This document shows, piece by piece, positions 11,967 through 22,210 of a stretch of 64,000 nucleotides of DNA; position 1 is the first letter of the stretch; the number at the start of each line of letters is the position of its first letter. Below the pieces are notes generated by a model, which made no database searches, was not told the origin of the DNA, and saw only the letters and a list, made by a program, of their open reading frames with translations. Position numbers and translations under genes: made by a program. Location: NCBI RefSeq assembly GCF_018446385.1, contig NC_056002.1, positions 12,286,894 through 12,350,893 of the forward strand, given 5' to 3'. This stretch comes from Zingiber officinale (taxonomy: Eukaryota > Streptophyta > Magnoliopsida > Zingiberales > Zingiberaceae).

Positions 11967-12572
11967 ATGTCTGCCAAGAATCTCAATGACGATGGCAAGT
12001 CCTTCACCCTCAAGTTACAGAGCTCAGACTTCATCTTTGACAGCTTGAAGGTGAAGATCGAGGACGAGGAGGGTATTAGTATCACCTTCGACATGGTACA
12101 GAGACCGAGTAAAAGAATGCGAATCTTCGTCGAGCTTCCCTCTTCCAGGTCCAGCATAATTGCACTGCAGGTTAAGAGCTCGAACACCATCGACAATGTC
12201 AAGGCCAAGATCCAGGATAAGGAGGGCATCCCTCCGGACCAGCAAAGGTTGATCTTCACAGGCAAAGAGCTCGTGGACGGCCGCACCTTGGCCGATTACA
12301 ACATTCAAAAGGAATCGACCCTCCGCCTTGTCCTCCGCAGTACCATGAAAATTTTCGTCAAGATTATCACCGGCAAGACGACCACTCTCGAGGTGGAGAG
12401 CTCGGACACCATCGAAGATGTCAAGTTCAAAATCCAGGACAAGGAGGGAATTCCCCCGGACTACCAAAAGCTGATCTTCGAAGGCAAGCAACTTGAGGAA
12501 GGCCGCATCTTGGAGGACTACAACATTCAAAACGAATCGACCCTCCACCTGGTTTTCCGCCTTCGTGGTTGA
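11967..12572 (+). CDS. diverged poly-ubiquitin-like protein, 201 aa
   Basis: One open frame holds three ubiquitin-like parts. Residues 1-50 ([12 protein letters not shown]...) resemble ubiquitin 1-40 with altered loops. Residues 51-126 form a unit whose first strand has changed ([10 protein letters not shown]) while [19 protein letters not shown] and the second half are normal. Residues 127-201 form a unit close to ubiquitin ([16 protein letters not shown]). The first junction has no di-glycine, the second reads LRST, and the protein ends FRLRG, one glycine short. Usual deubiquitinases that cut after Gly76 would therefore not be expected to separate the units. The start is the first ATG after the CATTCAG border, and the same N-terminus recurs at 20708 and 29819. 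Third-position GC bias is kept, and the frame is intact across 606 bp despite heavy divergence. It may be an expressed ubiquitin-like protein or a slowly decaying copy. Confidence 0.6.
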   Translation: MSAKNLNDDGKSFTLKLQSSDFIFDSLKVKIEDEEGISITFDMVQRPSKRMRIFVELPSSRSSIIALQVKSSNTIDNVKAKIQDKEGIPPDQQRLIFTGKELVDGRTLADYNIQKESTLRLVLRSTMKIFVKIITGKTTTLEVESSDTIEDVKFKIQDKEGIPPDYQKLIFEGKQLEEGRILEDYNIQNESTLHLVFRLRG

Positions 12573-13131
12573 CCGTGATCTCTGTTTTGGGTGATACGGC
12601 TGATCGATGTCTCTGTTTTTATGATGTTGTCTTATGGTTTCAAGTGTGATGTAGAGATCGTATGGTTTGTCTTTGTCGAGTCTATTTGAACAAAATAGAA
12701 CAGAATGTTATAATTCTGATTTCAAGATTTATATTTAATGTAATAATTATCATTATTTACCTGTTTATTTTTTACTAAGAGCTGAGTCCTCACTCCCTCT
12801 AAAAAAATCATTTGGCCGTTCCCAAAATACTGATTTTGAAATCACATATACGTATTTTTTAATTCTATTAGAAAGACAATACTGATTTAACAGGCACGCT
12901 GATTATTAAATATAAAAGAAAAAGATTGACCTAAAATCATCTAATACATAAATATTTATATATGATAAGGACATTTGAACAGCTAGCAGCATAAGCAGGT
13001 CAACATCCAGATTAGACTTTTCATTTTGTCTTGCAAGCACTTTGTATCCTTGAGAGGCCTTTCTATAATCATCGAACTCTTTAATATTTTCAAAACAATG
13101 ATAAACCTCTAAAACATATAATTATATTATA
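12573..13131 (+). repeat. array unit 3' region, continuing at 14191
   Basis: The same 3' and downstream blocks seen after 11070 recur here. The block is interrupted at 13131 by a transposon and resumes at 14191 with matching sequence. Confidence 0.7.
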
Positions 13132-14181
13132 GAGTTAATAACTTTAAACCCCCTTATATTTTATTGTAGGTTACATTTTATCCCCCTCTATTTGAAAAAT
13201 TACACTTAATCTCCCTTTGACATAAGTAAAAAAGAAAAAATAAATAAATGACCAAAATAACCCTAACCTAAATCAGACTTTAGAAGAAAATGAAAAATAA
13301 AAATAAAAATAATTCCGTAAGATCGTTGAAAGTTTAACCTTAACTCAACCTGATTTATATATATGCCCAAAATATCACTTATTCCTAGAAAAAAATATCT
13401 TAAATTCACACATGCACTAGCATAAATAATAGAAAAATAATAACTCTGAAATGAATAATCAGCCAAAAACTCATCCACCAACCAAAAAAGAGCCAAAATT
13501 ATAAATTGATGAATCAAAATTAAATAAAGATAGAATAAAATTTATCATTAAAAATCAAAATAAAGACCCTTTGATAATTTATAAAAAAATCATTCTTTTA
13601 ATTTTTGTCCAAAAGTAAATTTTCATTTCAAAACAGCTAAAAAAAATTTTCATTTCAAAAAGGTGCTGCTTTGAAATGAAAATTTACTTTTGGAAAAAAA
13701 TTAAAAGGATGATTTTTTTTATAAATCATCAAAGGGTCTTTATTTTGATTTTTAATGATAAACTTTATTCTATCTTTATTTAATTTTGATTCATTAATTT
13801 AGAATTCTGGTTCTTTTTTATTTGATGGAATGAATTTTTGACAAATTATCCCTTTCAGAGTTGCTATTTTTCTGTTATTTATGCCGGTGCATGTGTGAAT
13901 TTTGTGAGGATATTTTTTCTAGGAACAAATGAGATTTTGTGTCTATATATAAATCAGGTTGAGTTAAGGTTAAGCTTTCAACGATTTTACGGGATTATTT
14001 TTATTTTTATTTTTATTTTTCATTTTCTTCTACAAGTCTGATTTAGATTAGGGTTATTTTAGTCATTTACTTTTTTTTCATTTTTACTTATGTCAAAAAG
14101 GGGTTAAGTGTAGTTTTTTAAATAGAGGGGGGCAAAATGCAACCTACTGTAAAATACAAGGCGGTTTAAAGTTATTAACCC
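13132..14181. mobile_element. fold-back MITE, probably Mutator-like, 1050 bp
   Basis: The two halves are long inverted copies of each other, meeting near 13650. The ends read GAGTTAATAACTTTAAAC and, in reverse, GGGTTAATAACTTTAAAC. It is flanked by the perfect 9-bp direct repeat TATATTATA (13123-13131 and 14182-14190). Array copies at 11630 and 22720 show the uninterrupted site. A 9-bp duplication with long inverted repeats fits Mutator-like elements. No transposase is present. Confidence 0.85.
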
Positions 14182-14190
14182 TATATTATA

Positions 14191-14328
14191 TTGTTTTACA
14201 CCATTTTTAATTGACTGAAAGGGCAAGATATTTGTTTTTTTCTAGGTCAAATTGTATTTTTATCTGTTGGAGAAGACGAAGAGCATGCACGGAGACATAA
14301 CTATAGTCCATAGATGTTGAATAAGACG
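14191..14328 (+). repeat. array unit leader fragment
   Basis: This continues the block broken at 13131 and carries the TTTTTAATTGACTGAAAGGGCAAG and AGAAGACGAAGAGCATGCAC words of the leader block. It is interrupted again at 14328. Confidence 0.7.
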
Positions 14329-15393
14329 TAATTGGATTGCCCATGATAATTGAGGGAGCAAGTATGCTTGACATTTCTTAACACGTTGATGACACATGAG
14401 GTTGATAGGTGGCAAATGATAATTGGATTGCTATGTTTTTATTTTTGAATTTTAATTATGTATGTGAGGTATGTGGGAGAATGGTGCATAGATCCATCGT
14501 AATTGATCTATCTAGTCCGCAGCAAACGGCTCGCGGTAAAGACAGTACCAAATCCGTTGATGGCTGGGGCTTTGCCAAAAAGTCCGAGAGGATGAATAGA
14601 TCCACCATAACGATCTATCTAGTCCGCAGCAAACGGCTCGCGGTAAGGACAACTCTAAATCCGTTGATGGCTGGGGCTTTGCCAAAAAGCCCAGAAGGGT
14701 GTATAGGTCCACCATAAAGACCTATCTAGTCCGCAGCAAACGGCTCGCGGTAAGGACAACAATAAATCCGTTGATGGCTGGGGCTTTGCCAAAAAGCCCA
14801 GGAGGGTGCATAGGTCCACCATAAAGACCTATCTAGTCCGCAGCAAACGGCTCGCGGTAAAGACATCATAAATCCGTTGATAGCTGACCACTTGCTAAAA
14901 GTGGGACGACGATCTATGGTGAAGTGATAATCTTGATGAATCCAAGCTATGCTTTTGATAAACTGCGGTTTGTTGCTGTCCGAATTTTTTAGATGCAGTC
15001 TGAATTCTGCATCTGCTGTACAAATTTTGAAGCACAATACAGTTGCTGTCCGAAGATTGATTTGATGATTGCACTTGGTGTTGACTTGCATATGTGACTT
15101 TGGATTGCTGTCCACGGTTTGGGAATTTGGCTCACACCATGAAAGGCTTGGTAAGCTTGGTAACTAGCATGCAAGTGTGAGAAAGTGGTGTGTGAGTATA
15201 TGATTGGAGGTAGTGTTGACTTTGTTTTATGCATGCATGATGTAGAGAGAAGGAATATGTAAGTGACTTGAGTGATGAGAAGGGAGTTCCCTCACTTATG
15301 AGGATAAGCTCTTTGATATGCTGTATGGTTTGATATTCGGTTTGAGAGTTTCCCTCTCAAATCGATTTTTATATATACATGTACCTATTTCCG
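14329..15393. mobile_element. unclassified 1065-bp insertion with an 11-bp target duplication
   Basis: It is flanked by the perfect direct repeat TGAATAAGACG (14318-14328 and 15394-15404). Joining the flanks restores the leader sequence seen in other array copies. No terminal inverted repeats and no poly-A tail were seen. The interior holds a four-copy 107-bp tandem repeat. The duplication length would fit a Mutator-like element without inverted ends, or a LINE/SINE-type insertion. The family is unknown. Confidence 0.7.
14511..14889. repeat. 107-bp tandem repeat, about 3.5 copies
   Basis: The word TCTAGTCCGCAGCAAACGGC starts at 14511, 14618, 14725 and 14832, an exact 107-bp step. Each copy also carries AATCCGTTGATGGCTGGGG and GCCAAAAAG. 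The last copy is partial. Confidence 0.9.
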
Positions 15394-15479
15394 TGAATAA
15401 GACGAAGAGCATGCACAGAGATGGAAACTACAATGCATAGATTACTATACAATTGTTATAACTAGACCATCCATATCAG

Positions 15480-15937
15480 TATCCTCATCTAAAATCTAAA
15501 ATCTAAAATCTAAAATCTAAAATTTAGGGTAAAATGACTATTTTATTAAATTTAGATATATATTTTCCACTACATGATATATGAGCTTCCTTATAATTTG
15601 CCATATGTTTATTTTTTTATTATTTTTTCTTTTTCCTTCATATTTTTTATTATTAGATGGAGGAAAGATATAGAGGAGAGAGAAATTTTTTATTAACAGA
15701 GGAAGAAGAGAGAAATTTTTTATTAATAGAGGAAGGAGAGAGAAATTTTTTATTATTAGAGGGAGGAGAGAGAAATAGTATTTTAATGTTTAGAGAATAG
15801 AATCCATTTCCTAAATTTAAAGAATTACTATTCATAAAATGTATATTTAGGGAATGAGTAGGATATCTAATGTGGATGTTTTTTTAATGTAAAATGTAAA
15901 ATTTAAGATAAAAACTTAATTTAGAGTAATTGATGTG
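15480..15937. mobile_element. MITE-like insertion, low confidence on ends
   Basis: Foreign AT-rich DNA separates two leader parts that are adjacent in the copy at 29660. Near its ends are CATCCATATCAGTATCC (about 15487) and, inverted, CATCCACATTAGATATCC (about 15881). The inside has a TAAAATC tandem run at 15494 and three copies of a GAGAGAGAAATTTTTTATTA unit at 15678-15770. No clear target duplication was found. Confidence 0.4.
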
Positions 15938-16524
15938 AGAAGCATAACACCAGTTATCTGCACGATCGCTATAAATTGTGTTGGACAATACAAAATAATT
16001 AGAATCTGATCAGTCAAAATAAAATTCTATATATTTATTTTTAAATTAAAATACATTAATTAAAATGACATGTAATAATGAAATATTTTATATTCAGATT
16101 CTCATCTTTGGCACGATCGCTATAAATTGTTTCGAGGTGGACAATCTGATTTCCCATTCCAGCCATTAAATAAATCCGACAGATGACCCTTGATGCGGTT
16201 CTCAACATCACCAGTAATTCAAGTACCGCACGTGCTCTGGGGAGCTAATCTCGTGGATGATCGTTATCTTTGTTTTTTATGTGATTTTGTCCGTGTGGTT
16301 TCAAGTAAGATGAACTGGTCTGCTTTATGTTTCTGAACTCTGATCAGACATCAGAACGTTTGACATTTTCTAATGTAGTTGAAGCTTGAAGGTGATGAAG
16401 CGAAAAAAAAAACACCTAAATCTATATTATGATTATTATCATCAAATTCACCACTAGGCGTTTGACTGTGATTTTGACGGCCGAGTCTTTTTAATAGGGT
16501 ACTGAAAAACGTTTGCAGAATCAG

Positions 16525-16616
16525 CACATTTAACAGTGAAGATTTTTCAAGTTACAAAATTAACAGTCCAAGATTTTTGAAATTACAAAATTAACAATGC
16601 AAGATTTTTCAAGTTA
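16525..16616 (+). repeat. short tandem repeat, three copies of about 33 bp
   Basis: The unit AACAGT..AAGATTTTTCAAGTTAC appears three times here but once in the matching array copy at about 30285. It is therefore a local expansion. Confidence 0.65.
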
Positions 16617-16718
16617 CGATGCAACACGATTGATTTTTTCTTAAATTTATAATTATCTATTTATATTCCTATCTTCTAAAAGAGCATCCGATTATATCGT
16701 CATTATCACACCTATCAC

Positions 16719-16762
<44 letters not shown>

Positions 16763-16768
16763 GTGAAT

Positions 16769-18124
16769 TGATATCCTGCGCGTCCGCACAGTACACGACT
16801 GTGCACGTGCAGGATAACAATCGTTTTTTTTTTTAATTTTTTAAATATTTTAAATTAAGAAAATCAATTAAAAAAATAAACATTTCCTTATATAAATTTC
16901 TAATACATTAATATATCTCCTTAACATATTACAATACTCAATAAATACTTAAATTGATTTTATTTTAATTTTTTTTAAAACCAAACATTATAACCTAATT
17001 GAGAAGTCTGAACCCCATAGGTAAAATCTAAAAAAAAATAGCTTTGATACTATAACCCAAAGCCTGAACCCTAGAGGTAAAATCTAAAAAAAATAACTTT
17101 AATACTATAACCCAAAGTCTGAACCCTAGAGGTAAAATCTAAAAAAAATAACTTTAATACTATAACCCAAAACTTGAACCCTAAATAGTTTTGATATTAT
17201 AACCCAAAGTCTGAACCCTAGAGGTAAAATATTAAAAAAAATAACTTTGATACTATAACCCAAAATCTGAACCCTAAAAATAAAATTTAAAAAAATATTT
17301 TAATTATTTTTTTAATTCAAAAATTAATTATAAAAAAAATAACAAAACCCAGATATTTTGAATTAAAAAATAATATTTCTTTAATTTATATAACAGCTAA
17401 TACGTTAAGATATCCCCTTAACATATTACAATACTCCATAAATATTTAAATTTAATTCATTTTTAATTTTTTTTTAACTAAATATTATAATCCAATTGGA
17501 AAATCTAAACCCCAAAGGTAAAATCTTAAAAAAAAATAACTGAAAAATTATATCCCAATTAAGATGCCTGAATCCTATTAATAAAATCTTTAAAAATATA
17601 TTTTATTATTTTTTTAATCAAAATTAATATATTTTATTTATTTTTTTAATCAAAATTTAAAAAAACAAAAAAAATCATGATATACTCAACATATTACAAT
17701 ACTCAATAAATACTTAAATTAATTTTATTTTAATTTTTTTTTAAAACCAAACACTATAATCTAATTGGAAAATATGAACCCCATAGGTAAAATCTAAAAA
17801 ATAAAATAGCTTTGATACTATAACCCAAAACCTGAACCCTAGAGGTAAAATCTAAAAAAAAAAGCAGCTTTGATACTATTATCCAAAGCCTGAACCCTAA
17901 ATAACTTTGATACTATAACCCAAAGTATGAACACTAGAGGTAAAATAAAAAAAATAGCTTCGATACTATAACTCAAAGCCTGAACCCTAACAATTAAATT
18001 TTAAAAAAATATTTTAATTATTTTTTTAATTCAAAATTTTTAAAAAAAATTAAAAAGAAAAAAAAACGCTGAAATCCTACGCGACGTGCACAGTCGTGCA
18101 CTGTAAACATCGCACAGGATATCA
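16769..18124. mobile_element. inverted-repeat element with internal tandem arrays, 1356 bp
   Basis: The ends TGATATCCTGCGCG and CGCACAGGATATCA are inverted. About 45 bp of each end pair up, including ACGACTGTGCACGT. Inside are many copies of a 60-70 bp AT-rich unit with the words CTATAACCCAAAGYCTGAACCCTAGAGGTAAAATC (16990-17290 and 17740-18000). TA microsatellites flank both sides. No transposase was seen; the superfamily is unresolved. Confidence 0.65.
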
Positions 18125-18949
18125 GCGCTGATATATATATATATATATATATTTTACTGTTGCATACTCATTATAATAATATATCTTTTTCATCTATATT
18201 CTTTTTAATATTAACATTCATTATCTATGAGTTTTATATTACACTCAATCATAAAATTATATCATATTAAATAAATATATTTTAATATATTTAAATTATT
18301 ATTATTTAAAAAATATACTCATATTTTATTATTTATCCATTTTATTTAATTTTTAATTTCAAAATTTATAATTTATTTTAATAAATAAAATCATAAACCC
18401 TAAACCCTAAACTTCTTGCCATATTGAACATGTTCAATGTCTTGAATATTGTTCGTGTGAAGGGGTGTTATAACACCCTTTCATATTAGTTTTAACACTA
18501 ATAGGGATGTCCCAGGGTGTAGCACAGACGGTGGGTGCATGATATATCTGGCGTAATGGTCAGATTTTGATTATTTGGAACTGACGATTTAGGGTTTACC
18601 CTATCATACGTCGAACGTTTGTGTACCTATATGTACCTTCCTTCATATCCGTGGGATCGACACTAGGGAAATCGTTAATGTTGTGGATCTACATTTAACA
18701 CCAATAAGGGTGTTATAACGCCCCATTAATAGAGCAATATGGATGATCTAATAATTTACCGTCCTATCCGATCTACACAGATAAATATATATTTGGTGTA
18801 ATTATCTATGCCCCAAGGGTCTAGCACAGACAGTCAACAGAATTATGATCTATAGTTTATTCTTTTAGGCGCCTAATATATATCTATATTTATCTCTCTT
18901 CATATTTATGGACCAATATTAGGGGACACCAAATAGCCGATCTTCTTTT
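18125..18949. other. AT-rich intergenic DNA with weak repeat traces
   Basis: A CTAGCACAGAC-like motif occurs at about 18517 and 18820 in similar settings, and two short telomere-like CCCTAAA words sit at 18395-18413. No gene was found. Confidence 0.35.
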
Positions 18950-19275
18950 GAAAAATGTAATTATCTGAGTGCCAAGTAATCGTTACATATTTTATAATGG
19001 TAGCAGCAACATATTAGCTTAGAAATTGCTAGGTTCGCTTGCCGGTGTGCTCAGCCGTCGATATGTCACGAGTTGTATTATCATGTCTGGGTCAGGCGCC
19101 ACTGAATTCCGATCTCGGCAGCAAATTTAAGAGAACAAAGGGATTTGCGGACTGTCTTTGAATTTCCGCCAAGGCTACCATTAGGAAAAAAAAATGTTAA
19201 TATATTGATTGGATTTCATTTTTAATTGACTGAAGGACAAGAGATTTATTTTTTTCTTAGGTCAAATTGTATTTT
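18950..19275 (+). repeat. array unit end piece and leader start
   Basis: Contains CCAAGTAATCGTTACATATTT, GGTGTGCTCAGCCG, ATCATGTCTGGG and GGCTACCATTAGG in the same order as 23460-23660 and 30405-30680. It then carries the AATTGACTGAAGG leader start at 19221. Confidence 0.7.
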
Positions 19276-20707
19276 CCGGCCCTGGGCCAAAAATACTCAA
19301 GGGCCCAATTTTAATATATATATATACATATAATAATAATAATAATAACTTTTCCTCGAAGCCTTCGCCGAGACCCTGCTTTCGCCTGGACTCTCTTCGC
19401 CGAAACCCCTCCCCTCGCCCCTTGCCGAAGCGGCGAAGCCCCAGTTCTCTCACCCTCTCCATTCTCCTCGCCGAAGCCCTCCCTCGCCGCACCTTCTCAG
19501 TTCCCTCCCTCGCCGAGACGCCCTACATCGGTGAGACGAGGCTCTCTCTTCCATTGTTGATTTTACCCGCTGTGCCCGACCCTCCCTCGCCTCGACGAAG
19601 CTCCCTTGCCATATTAATCATGTTAATCATGTTTTGTTTCTGCACAAATTGGCAGTATCTGCTCCGTTCGTTTTTAGGTCTTAATCGTCCTTTTCTTTCG
19701 ATCGCTCCCTTTGAGCGATGGATTTTTCCATATTAATATAGTTATTGCATCAATTTTTACTATTTTTTTTCCACCGTTTCTCGTATTGTCTCCCAAAAAA
19801 GTAAATCCGCTAGCTTAGCGGGCCCCCGGCCCCACCGATATGGACTTGTATGGTCCCTCAAGATTAGGGATTTGATTGCAGTGTTCGTAGGAACTCTAAC
19901 GCCTTTCCAATATCTTATTTTGATCTGGGATCTGACATTTGAGTATTTTTCAAATTTTAAAAATTTGCATTCTAGTAGATTGTTTGAGTCCTTTGCTTGC
20001 GTGCTATGAACTTCAGATCCTGTGATTCCTAGTATTATTGCTACTTAGTTAATGTCTGTAATTTGAGGGAAATTGGTAATTTCACTCTAGGTTCAGTATT
20101 TTTTAGAACCATATTGTTCAGAGAGAATGTGCAGTAGTTCATTTAGATGAATATATGAAAGGAGAGAATGAGATTGGATGTGGAACATAATTCAAAAGCT
20201 GTGGTATGTAGATTCATCTCATAATTTTCAACCAACTCCAACTACTCTCACCTGTAATTTACTAAATATTTGATGAAGGTCACAATGTGGGGTTGTCGCA
20301 TATGTATCATGCAAGCCTTTTGACCTTGTTTGCGTTTGATCTTTATTGTTTGAAGTGTGAATTGTCCCATTTTGCTAATTTTCAGAATAGAACTCCATGT
20401 CAACAGAATACTGTCCTGCTCACTTCTGACGGGAAATTAATTTGCTATGGTAACAATTTTATTTACCTATTACGGGTTGTTGTCGTCATTAATTTTGGAT
20501 CAATACTGCAATTCTTTACTCTTTTGTTAGTTAGACCTTTGTGATGTCGTTAACATCATGTTGTGTAGTGGTTTTGCTAATTCTGAAACCAAATATTCTG
20601 CTTGATCGTGCTAGATAACAAATCTTTAATATATATAAGCAGAAGATTTATGATTAATTCTGATCCATAAGCTGCTGGTTTTCTTCTCTGTTTCCTCCAC
20701 CATTCAG
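19276..20707 (+). promoter_or_regulatory. probable promoter, GC-rich leader exon and leader intron of the 500-aa gene
   Basis: Two GGGCC motifs of the plant site II kind (TGGGCC and GGGCCC, about 19284-19304) precede a TA-rich box at about 19314 and a CT-rich, CGCCGAAGC-repeating stretch at 19350-19530. CATCGGTGAG at 19526-19535 could be a 5' splice site. The region 19535-20700 is T-rich like an intron and ends TTTCCTCCACCATTCAG just before the ATG at 20708. Plant polyubiquitin genes typically have a leader intron ending next to the ATG, so this is a reasonable inference. Transcripts would be needed to confirm it. Confidence 0.4.
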
Positions 20708-22210
20708 ATGCAGATGTCTGCCAGGAATCTCAATGACGATGGCAAGTCCATCACCCTTAAGTTGCAGAGTTCAGACTTCATCTTTGACAACTTTAAGGCG
20801 AAGATCCAGGATGAGGAGGGCATCAGTATCACCTTCGACATGTTGCAGAGACCGAGTCAAAGAATGCGAATCTTCATCGAGCTTGCCTCCACTTCCAGGT
20901 TCAGCATAATTGCGCTGAAGGTTAAGAGCTCAGACACCATCGACAACGTCAAGGCCAAAATCCAGGACAAGGAGGGCATCCCCCCGGACCAGCAAAGGCT
21001 CGTCTTCGCCGGCAAGCAACTTGAGGACCACCGCACCTTGGCAGACTACTACATTCAAAAGGGATCGACCCTCCACCTTGTCCTCCGCGTTGGCATGCAA
21101 ATTTTCGTCAAGACTGTCCGCGGCAAGACGATCACCCTCGTGATGGAGAGCTCGGACACCATCGACAATGTCAAGGCCAAAATCCAGGATAAGGAGGGCA
21201 TCCCCCCGGACCAGCAAAGGCTCATCTTCTTCGACAAGCAACTTGAGGACGACCGCACCTTGGCGGACTACTGCATTCAAAAGGGATCGACCCTCCACCT
21301 TGCCCTCCGTGGTGGCATGCAAATTTTCGTCAAGACCCCCGGCAAGACGATCACCCTCGAGGTGGAGAGCTCAGATACCATCGACAATGTCAAGGCCAAA
21401 ATCCAGGACAAGGAGGGCTTCCCCCCGGACAAGCAAAGGCTCAACTACGCTGGCAAGCAACTTCAGGATGGCTGCACCTTGGCCGATTACAACATTCAGA
21501 AGGAATCTACCCTCCACCTTGCCCTCAGCCTCAGCTTCCTCTGTAGCATGCAAATTTTCGTCAAGACTGTCCGCGGCAAGACGATCACCCTCGAGGTGAA
21601 GTGGTCGGACACCATTGACAATGTCAAGGCCAAAATCCAGGATAAGGAGGGTATACCCCCGGACCAGCAAAGGCTCATCTTCTTCGACAAGCAACTTGAG
21701 GACGACCGCACCTTGGCGGACTACTGCATTCAAAAGGGATCAACCCTCCACCTTGCCCTCCGTGTTGGCATGCAAATTTTCGTCAAGACCCCCGGCAAGA
21801 CGATCACCCTCGAGGTGGAGAGCTCGGATACCATCGACAATGTCAAGGCCAAAATCCAGGACAAGGAGGGCTTCCCCCCGGACAAGCAAAGGCTCAACTA
21901 CGCTGGCAAGCAACTTCAGGATGGCTGCACCTTGGCCGATTACAACATTCAGAAGGAATCTACCCTCCACCTTGTCCTCCACGGTGGCATGCATATTTTC
22001 ATCAAGACAATCCACTACAAGACGATTACCCTCGAGGTGGAGAGGTCGGACACCATTGACGATGTCAAGGCCAAAATCCAGGACAAGGAGGGCTTCCCCC
22101 TAAACCGGCGAATTCTCGTCTTATCCGGCAAACAACTGCAGGGCGGCCGCACCTTGGCGGACTACCGCATTCATAATGGTTCGATCCTCCACCTGGTTAT
22201 CCGCCCGTAA
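20708..22210 (+). CDS. diverged poly-ubiquitin-like protein, 500 aa, seven units
   Basis: A single uninterrupted frame of 500 codons. Unit 0 (residues 1-52, [14 protein letters not shown]...) is a changed ubiquitin N-half. Unit A (53-129) has a rewritten first strand (MRIFIELAS). Units B (130-203) and D (281-354) start [15 protein letters not shown] and carry RLIFFDKQ. Units C (204-280) and E (355-427) start [15 protein letters not shown], two residues short in the first loop, with Ile44 changed to Asn (RLNYAGKQ). Unit F (428-500) is the most changed. B-C and D-E are near copies, so a two-unit block of about 450 bp was duplicated. The ubiquitin tail LRLRGG is shortened. Only the B/C (LRGG) and E/F (LHGG) junctions keep Gly-Gly; others read LRVG, LCS, and the end is IRP. 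Most lysines, including those at 48 and 63, are kept. Release of usable ubiquitin looks unlikely, so it may be a stable poly-domain protein or a young decaying gene. Confidence 0.65.
   Translation: MQMSARNLNDDGKSITLKLQSSDFIFDNFKAKIQDEEGISITFDMLQRPSQRMRIFIELASTSRFSIIALKVKSSDTIDNVKAKIQDKEGIPPDQQRLVFAGKQLEDHRTLADYYIQKGSTLHLVLRVGMQIFVKTVRGKTITLVMESSDTIDNVKAKIQDKEGIPPDQQRLIFFDKQLEDDRTLADYCIQKGSTLHLALRGGMQIFVKTPGKTITLEVESSDTIDNVKAKIQDKEGFPPDKQRLNYAGKQLQDGCTLADYNIQKESTLHLALSLSFLCSMQIFVKTVRGKTITLEVKWSDTIDNVKAKIQDKEGIPPDQQRLIFFDKQLEDDRTLADYCIQKGSTLHLALRVGMQIFVKTPGKTITLEVESSDTIDNVKAKIQDKEGFPPDKQRLNYAGKQLQDGCTLADYNIQKESTLHLVLHGGMHIFIKTIHYKTITLEVERSDTIDDVKAKIQDKEGFPLNRRILVLSGKQLQGGRTLADYRIHNGSILHLVIRP

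Larger units (their letters stand above)
15405..16640 (+). repeat. coding-less ubiquitin array unit
   Basis: Leader words occur at 15405-15477 and 15939-16000, with a second CACGATCGCTATAAATTGT box at 16110. No ubiquitin coding sequence follows. At 16190 the block passes straight into a 3' region (ATCACCAGTAATTC, GTACCGCACGTGC, GTGGTTTCAAGTAAGATGAACTGG) that recurs at 22870 and 30050. This copy appears to have lost its coding part. Confidence 0.65.

Noticed and set aside
18390-18415. Telomere-like CCCTAAA words
   Set aside because: Only two units, so chance or a small remnant rather than an interstitial telomere.
18500-18850. Possible SINE (CTAGCACAGAC motif twice)
   Set aside because: No clear A/B box pair, tail or target duplication.
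19262-19736. Overlapping ORFs in the GCCGAAGC-rich stretch
   Set aside because: Compositional artefact; better explained as an untranslated leader.
20930-22103. Other-frame long ORFs within the 500-aa gene ([13 protein letters not shown] repeats and minus frames)
   Set aside because: They are shadow frames produced by repeated ubiquitin units.
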